Assembly (NCBI RefSeq): GCF_015221875.1
Contig: NZ_JACYGY010000001.1
Coordinates: forward strand, 186,001-250,000
DNA length: 64,000 nucleotides
Reading direction: 5' to 3'
Source of the DNA: Dyadobacter subterraneus
GTDB taxonomy: Bacteria > Bacteroidota > Bacteroidia > Cytophagales > Spirosomataceae
Shown: piece by piece, positions 61,502 through 64,000 of the stretch
Layout of the letters: every line of letters begins with the position of its first letter
How positions within the stretch are numbered: position 1 is the stretch's first letter
The notes under the pieces: model-generated
What the model was told of the DNA's origin: nothing
Database searches by the model: none
What the model saw: only the letters and a program-made list of their open reading frames with translations
Program-made: the position numbers and the translations under genes

Positions 61502-62509
61502 ATGAGTTTTTTAAATAATACCAAAATAACAATAATAGGGGGAGGAAGTTGGGCTACGGCGCTTATCAAAATCTTATGCGAACAGCCTAATATTCAAATT
61601 CGCTGGTGGCTTAGAAACCAAAAGGATATTGAACATATTCGCAAATTTCATCACAATCCGAGTTATTTGAGTGATGTTTATTTGTCCCCTAAAAAAGTAA
61701 AAGTCTACGAGAAAACCCGTGATGCTGTCAAAGGTGCTGATTTTGTAATTCTTGCGGTTCCGGCCGCCTTTGTTCAGGAATCATTACAAGATCTCAACGA
61801 ATCACATCTGAACGGCAAACGGATCGTTTCTGCCATTAAAGGAATGATTCCGGAAGAAAATATTCTGGTGACAGACTGGGTTTCTGAAAAATTTGGTGTG
61901 CCGCTAAAAGATATGGCCGTGATCGCCGGTCCGTGTCATGCAGAGGAAGTTGCGCTTGAAAAACAATCTTACCTTACTATTGCTTCTACCGACGCCGTTT
62001 GTGCCGAAGATTTTTCCAAATTAATGACTTGCCGGTTTGTTACGGCACATCCACTGGCTGATTTATACGGCGTGGAATATGCGGCCGTCATGAAAAATAT
62101 TATTGCACTGGCCTGCGGAATCACCCATGGTTTGGGAAATGGGGACAATTTTCAGGCTGTTATGGTATCCAATGCCATGCAGGAAATCCGTCAATTTGTA
62201 ACGGCTCTGGATCCCCGTGAACGTCAGTTAAGCACTTCCGCTTATCTGGGAGATTTATTGGTGACAGCATATTCTCAATTCAGCCGAAACCGGTTATTTG
62301 GTAATATGGTTGGTCGGGGATATAGCGTAAAAGCCGCTCAGCTTGAAATGAAAATGATCGCAGAAGGCTATTATGCAACGAAAAGTATCTTCGAATTGAA
62401 TAAAACGCTGCACGTTGAATTACCCATCACCACAGCAGTTTACCGTATACTTTACGATGAAGAATCGCCTTCTCTGGTGATTGAAGAATTGAAAAAGACA
62501 TTAAGGTAG
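61502..62509 (+). CDS. gpsA: NAD(P)H-dependent glycerol-3-phosphate dehydrogenase
   Basis: 335 residues. Rossmann motif ITIIGGGSWATALIKIL, then VPAAFVQESLQDL, IAGPCHAEEVALEKQSYLTIAS and EYAAVMKNIIALACGITHGLGNGDN with the catalytic lysine (VMKN). It reduces dihydroxyacetone phosphate to sn-glycerol-3-phosphate for phospholipid synthesis. The GPCHAEE motif replaces the more usual GPSxAxE, which is common in Bacteroidota. It lies between the sugar dehydrogenase and sialidase-like genes but has a housekeeping role. Confidence 0.93.
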   Translation: MSFLNNTKITIIGGGSWATALIKILCEQPNIQIRWWLRNQKDIEHIRKFHHNPSYLSDVYLSPKKVKVYEKTRDAVKGADFVILAVPAAFVQESLQDLNESHLNGKRIVSAIKGMIPEENILVTDWVSEKFGVPLKDMAVIAGPCHAEEVALEKQSYLTIASTDAVCAEDFSKLMTCRFVTAHPLADLYGVEYAAVMKNIIALACGITHGLGNGDNFQAVMVSNAMQEIRQFVTALDPRERQLSTSAYLGDLLVTAYSQFSRNRLFGNMVGRGYSVKAAQLEMKMIAEGYYATKSIFELNKTLHVELPITTAVYRILYDEESPSLVIEELKKTLR

Positions 62510-62581
62510 TAGTCCATTTTATTTCAAACCGGGTACTTTCAAAGAGATAACTCACCTGATTTCGTACTTTATTTCTACGTC

Positions 62582-63676
62582 ATGACTTTGTATAAAAACT
62601 TATTTGCTGCGTCATTTCTTACGCTTTCCATATTTATTGCCTGCAATCAGAAAGAAAAAGAATCGGATAAATCGGATAAAAAGGCAGGACCGGTTAAAGA
62701 TTTTGTTTTCGGAGATAACCGTCCTTTTCCTCAATGCCACGCTTCCACGTTGATTCGTTTGAAAGACGGGCAATTTCTGGTAGCATGGTTTGGCGGTACA
62801 GAAGAGAAAAATCCTGATGTAGGAATATGGCTTTCAAAAGGTCGTCCTGGCCATTGGAGTGCGCCAGTTGAAGTAGCAAAAATAAGAGAAGATGCGCACT
62901 GGAATCCTGTTTTGCAAAATGCTCCGGATGGTACCGTTTATTTGTATTTCAAAGTTGGAAAGACGATTCCTTACTGGGAAACTTGGGTTAAAAAATCTAC
63001 TGACGGTGGAAAAACCTGGTCTGAGGCTTATGAACTTGTTCCGGGCGACAAAGGCGGCAGAGGACCTGTTAAAGATAAATTGATCGAACTTTCAAACGGA
63101 ACCTGGCTTGCTGGAGCCTCCAATGAGTTTAAACGCTGGGAAGTTTTTGTTGACAGAAGCGAGGACAAAGGGAAAACCTGGATCGCTTCTCCGCATCTTA
63201 AACTTGATACAACCGAGATCAAAGGAAAAGGCGCGATTCAGCCGACACTTTGGGAAACAAAACCGGGGAAAGTCCACATGTTAGTCCGTACAACCGGTGG
63301 GATAATCGGCCGCAGCGATTCGGAAGATTATGGAAAAACCTGGTCTACGATTGTCAGCTCTAAACTTCCTAATCCAAATAGTGGTATCGATGTGACAAAA
63401 ATAAAAGACGGGACGCTGGTTCTGGCTTACAATCCGGATGCAAAGGACTGGGGCTCACGTTCTCCGCTTTCACTTGGTCTGTCATTTGATAATGGAAAAA
63501 CCTGGCCGGAAAAAATTGATATTGAAACCGGAAAAAAAACAGATGAATTTTCTTATCCTGCCATCATCAGCTGGGGAGATTCCGTGGCAGTAAGTTATAC
63601 CTGGAACAGACAAAAAATTGCTGTTTGGCTGGGAACAAAAAACGATATCAAAAAACTGGCGACCGTCAAGAAATAA
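62582..63676 (+). CDS. Sialidase-like (BNR/Asp-box) lipoprotein
   Basis: 364 residues. Lipobox in SIFIACNQK. The six-bladed sialidase-like propeller is shown by Asp-box motifs STDGGKTWSEA, SEDKGKTWIAS, SEDYGKTWST and SFDNGKTWPEK, plus FPQCHASTLIRLKDGQFLVAWFGGTEEKNPDVGI at the N-terminus, which is the start of the exo-alpha-sialidase superfamily group. The classical sialidase Arg triad is not obvious, so it may be a sugar hydrolase with another specificity. Predicted to be attached at the periplasm or outer membrane. It follows gpsA by 72 bp. Confidence 0.88.
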   Translation: MTLYKNLFAASFLTLSIFIACNQKEKESDKSDKKAGPVKDFVFGDNRPFPQCHASTLIRLKDGQFLVAWFGGTEEKNPDVGIWLSKGRPGHWSAPVEVAKIREDAHWNPVLQNAPDGTVYLYFKVGKTIPYWETWVKKSTDGGKTWSEAYELVPGDKGGRGPVKDKLIELSNGTWLAGASNEFKRWEVFVDRSEDKGKTWIASPHLKLDTTEIKGKGAIQPTLWETKPGKVHMLVRTTGGIIGRSDSEDYGKTWSTIVSSKLPNPNSGIDVTKIKDGTLVLAYNPDAKDWGSRSPLSLGLSFDNGKTWPEKIDIETGKKTDEFSYPAIISWGDSVAVSYTWNRQKIAVWLGTKNDIKKLATVKK

Positions 63677-63769
63677 AATAAATTCGATCATTAATTGTAT
63701 TTTATGGTGACATATTGTTTATATTAGATTGATGAGAATACTACCTCTGATCTGATATAAACAATAGCC

Positions 63770-64000
63770 ATGAAAATAATTACCACCCTAATTGGCTGTG
63801 CAACTGTAATGTTGTGCAGTTGTTCTCCTTATTATTACTCGCCAAATAAAGGCAACGTCCCTAATATCAGGAAAAGAAACGATATACGTCTTGATGCAGG
63901 TTTAGGTGGAGGTCTGGTTATGCGCGGTGCGGATATGCAACTGGCTTATGCGCCTTTGAACCACGTTGGCGTTATGGTTAATGGGGCATTAACAAGCAGT
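63770..64000 (+). CDS. Lipoprotein, N-terminal part (partial)
   Basis: Open from ATG 63770 to the end of the window, 77 codons. MKIITTLIGCATVMLCSCSPYYYSP has a lipobox ending in cysteine, and the following text (RLDAGLGGGLVMRGADMQLAYAPLNHVGVM) looks like the start of an outer-membrane beta-barrel-type protein. The remaining part is outside the window, so family and length are not determinable. Confidence 0.75.
   Translation, partial: MKIITTLIGCATVMLCSCSPYYYSPNKGNVPNIRKRNDIRLDAGLGGGLVMRGADMQLAYAPLNHVGVMVNGALTSS

Noticed and set aside
1..64000. Mobile elements, tRNA or rRNA genes, prophage
   Set aside because: No transposase, integrase, recombinase or phage gene was found and no cloverleaf-like tract was recognised by eye; a tRNA scan would be needed to be certain.

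Overview
The window is a chromosomal stretch of a Bacteroidota bacterium, most likely a member of the Cytophagales close to Dyadobacter. The evidence is a complete type IX secretion/gliding core in the order porP-gldK-gldL-gldM-gldN, a T9SS-type C-terminal sorting domain on a nearby protein, DUF4271 next to hemD, start regions without clear Shine-Dalgarno sequences, and several TAnnTTTG-like -7 boxes. The base composition is moderately AT-rich and even. I found no transposase, integrase, phage gene, CRISPR array, tRNA or rRNA. The genus is inference; the phylum is well supported.

Layout. 1-3.2 kb: end of a riboflavin synthase gene, a three-PASTA membrane protein, a T9SS-sorted surface protein and a rhodanese. 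3.3-5.6 kb: miaA, a DUF4230 protein and a collagen-like lipoprotein behind a 13-bp tandem repeat. 5.9-12.0 kb: the T9SS/gliding genes (minus strand). 12.2-15.1 kb: hemD, DUF4271 and sucD. 15.2-20.3 kb: a membrane protein, azurin, a TlpA-like thioredoxin, a TPR protein, an exported superoxide dismutase, recR and clpS. 20.4-24.8 kb: a sodium:solute symporter, GtrA, an NTF2-like lipoprotein and a tandem pair of small secreted proteins with a conserved upstream region. 24.8-31.8 kb: an alkyltransferase-like protein, DUF3109, a LysM transglycosylase, an O-methyltransferase, and the nucleotide-sugar genes rfbA, rfbB and galE. 32-37.5 kb: SirB1-like, PPTase, WD40, DivIVA-domain, FolB and a saccharopine-dehydrogenase-like enzyme. 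37.7-43.4 kb: DUF456, an efflux adaptor/TolC pair and an SpmA/SpmB-like transporter. 43.4-49.8 kb: a repeat element, two Tat-exported sugar-type enzymes, a Na+/H+ antiporter and a subtilase. 50-64 kb: aminopeptidase P, MgtC, the six-gene ebo cluster, NTF2-like, PQQ-type sugar dehydrogenase, gpsA, a sialidase-like lipoprotein and the start of another lipoprotein.

Two systems stand out. The first is a complete, colinear eboABCDEF cluster (52.2-59.1 kb): an orphan EboA, a TatD-like hydrolase, a UbiA-type prenyltransferase, a sugar-phosphate cyclase with altered active-site motifs, a TIM-barrel protein and a phosphodiesterase-like protein. Related clusters are linked to moving a metabolite precursor into the periplasm, but the metabolite here is unknown. 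The second is a tandemly duplicated small secreted protein at 23.3-24.8 kb. Both copies keep the same upstream layout: two TGTTC-type inverted repeats 20 bp apart, then about 97 bp, then a sigma-54-like TTGGCACG box, then the gene 69 bp later. This looks like an enhancer/sigma-54 regulon member of unknown function.

The intergenic regions are rich in repeat families: GGGGCGCCCC elements, GCTCC-hairpins, TTAATTGTTAATG inverted repeats and ACACCGATT palindromes. They deserve a genome-wide look.
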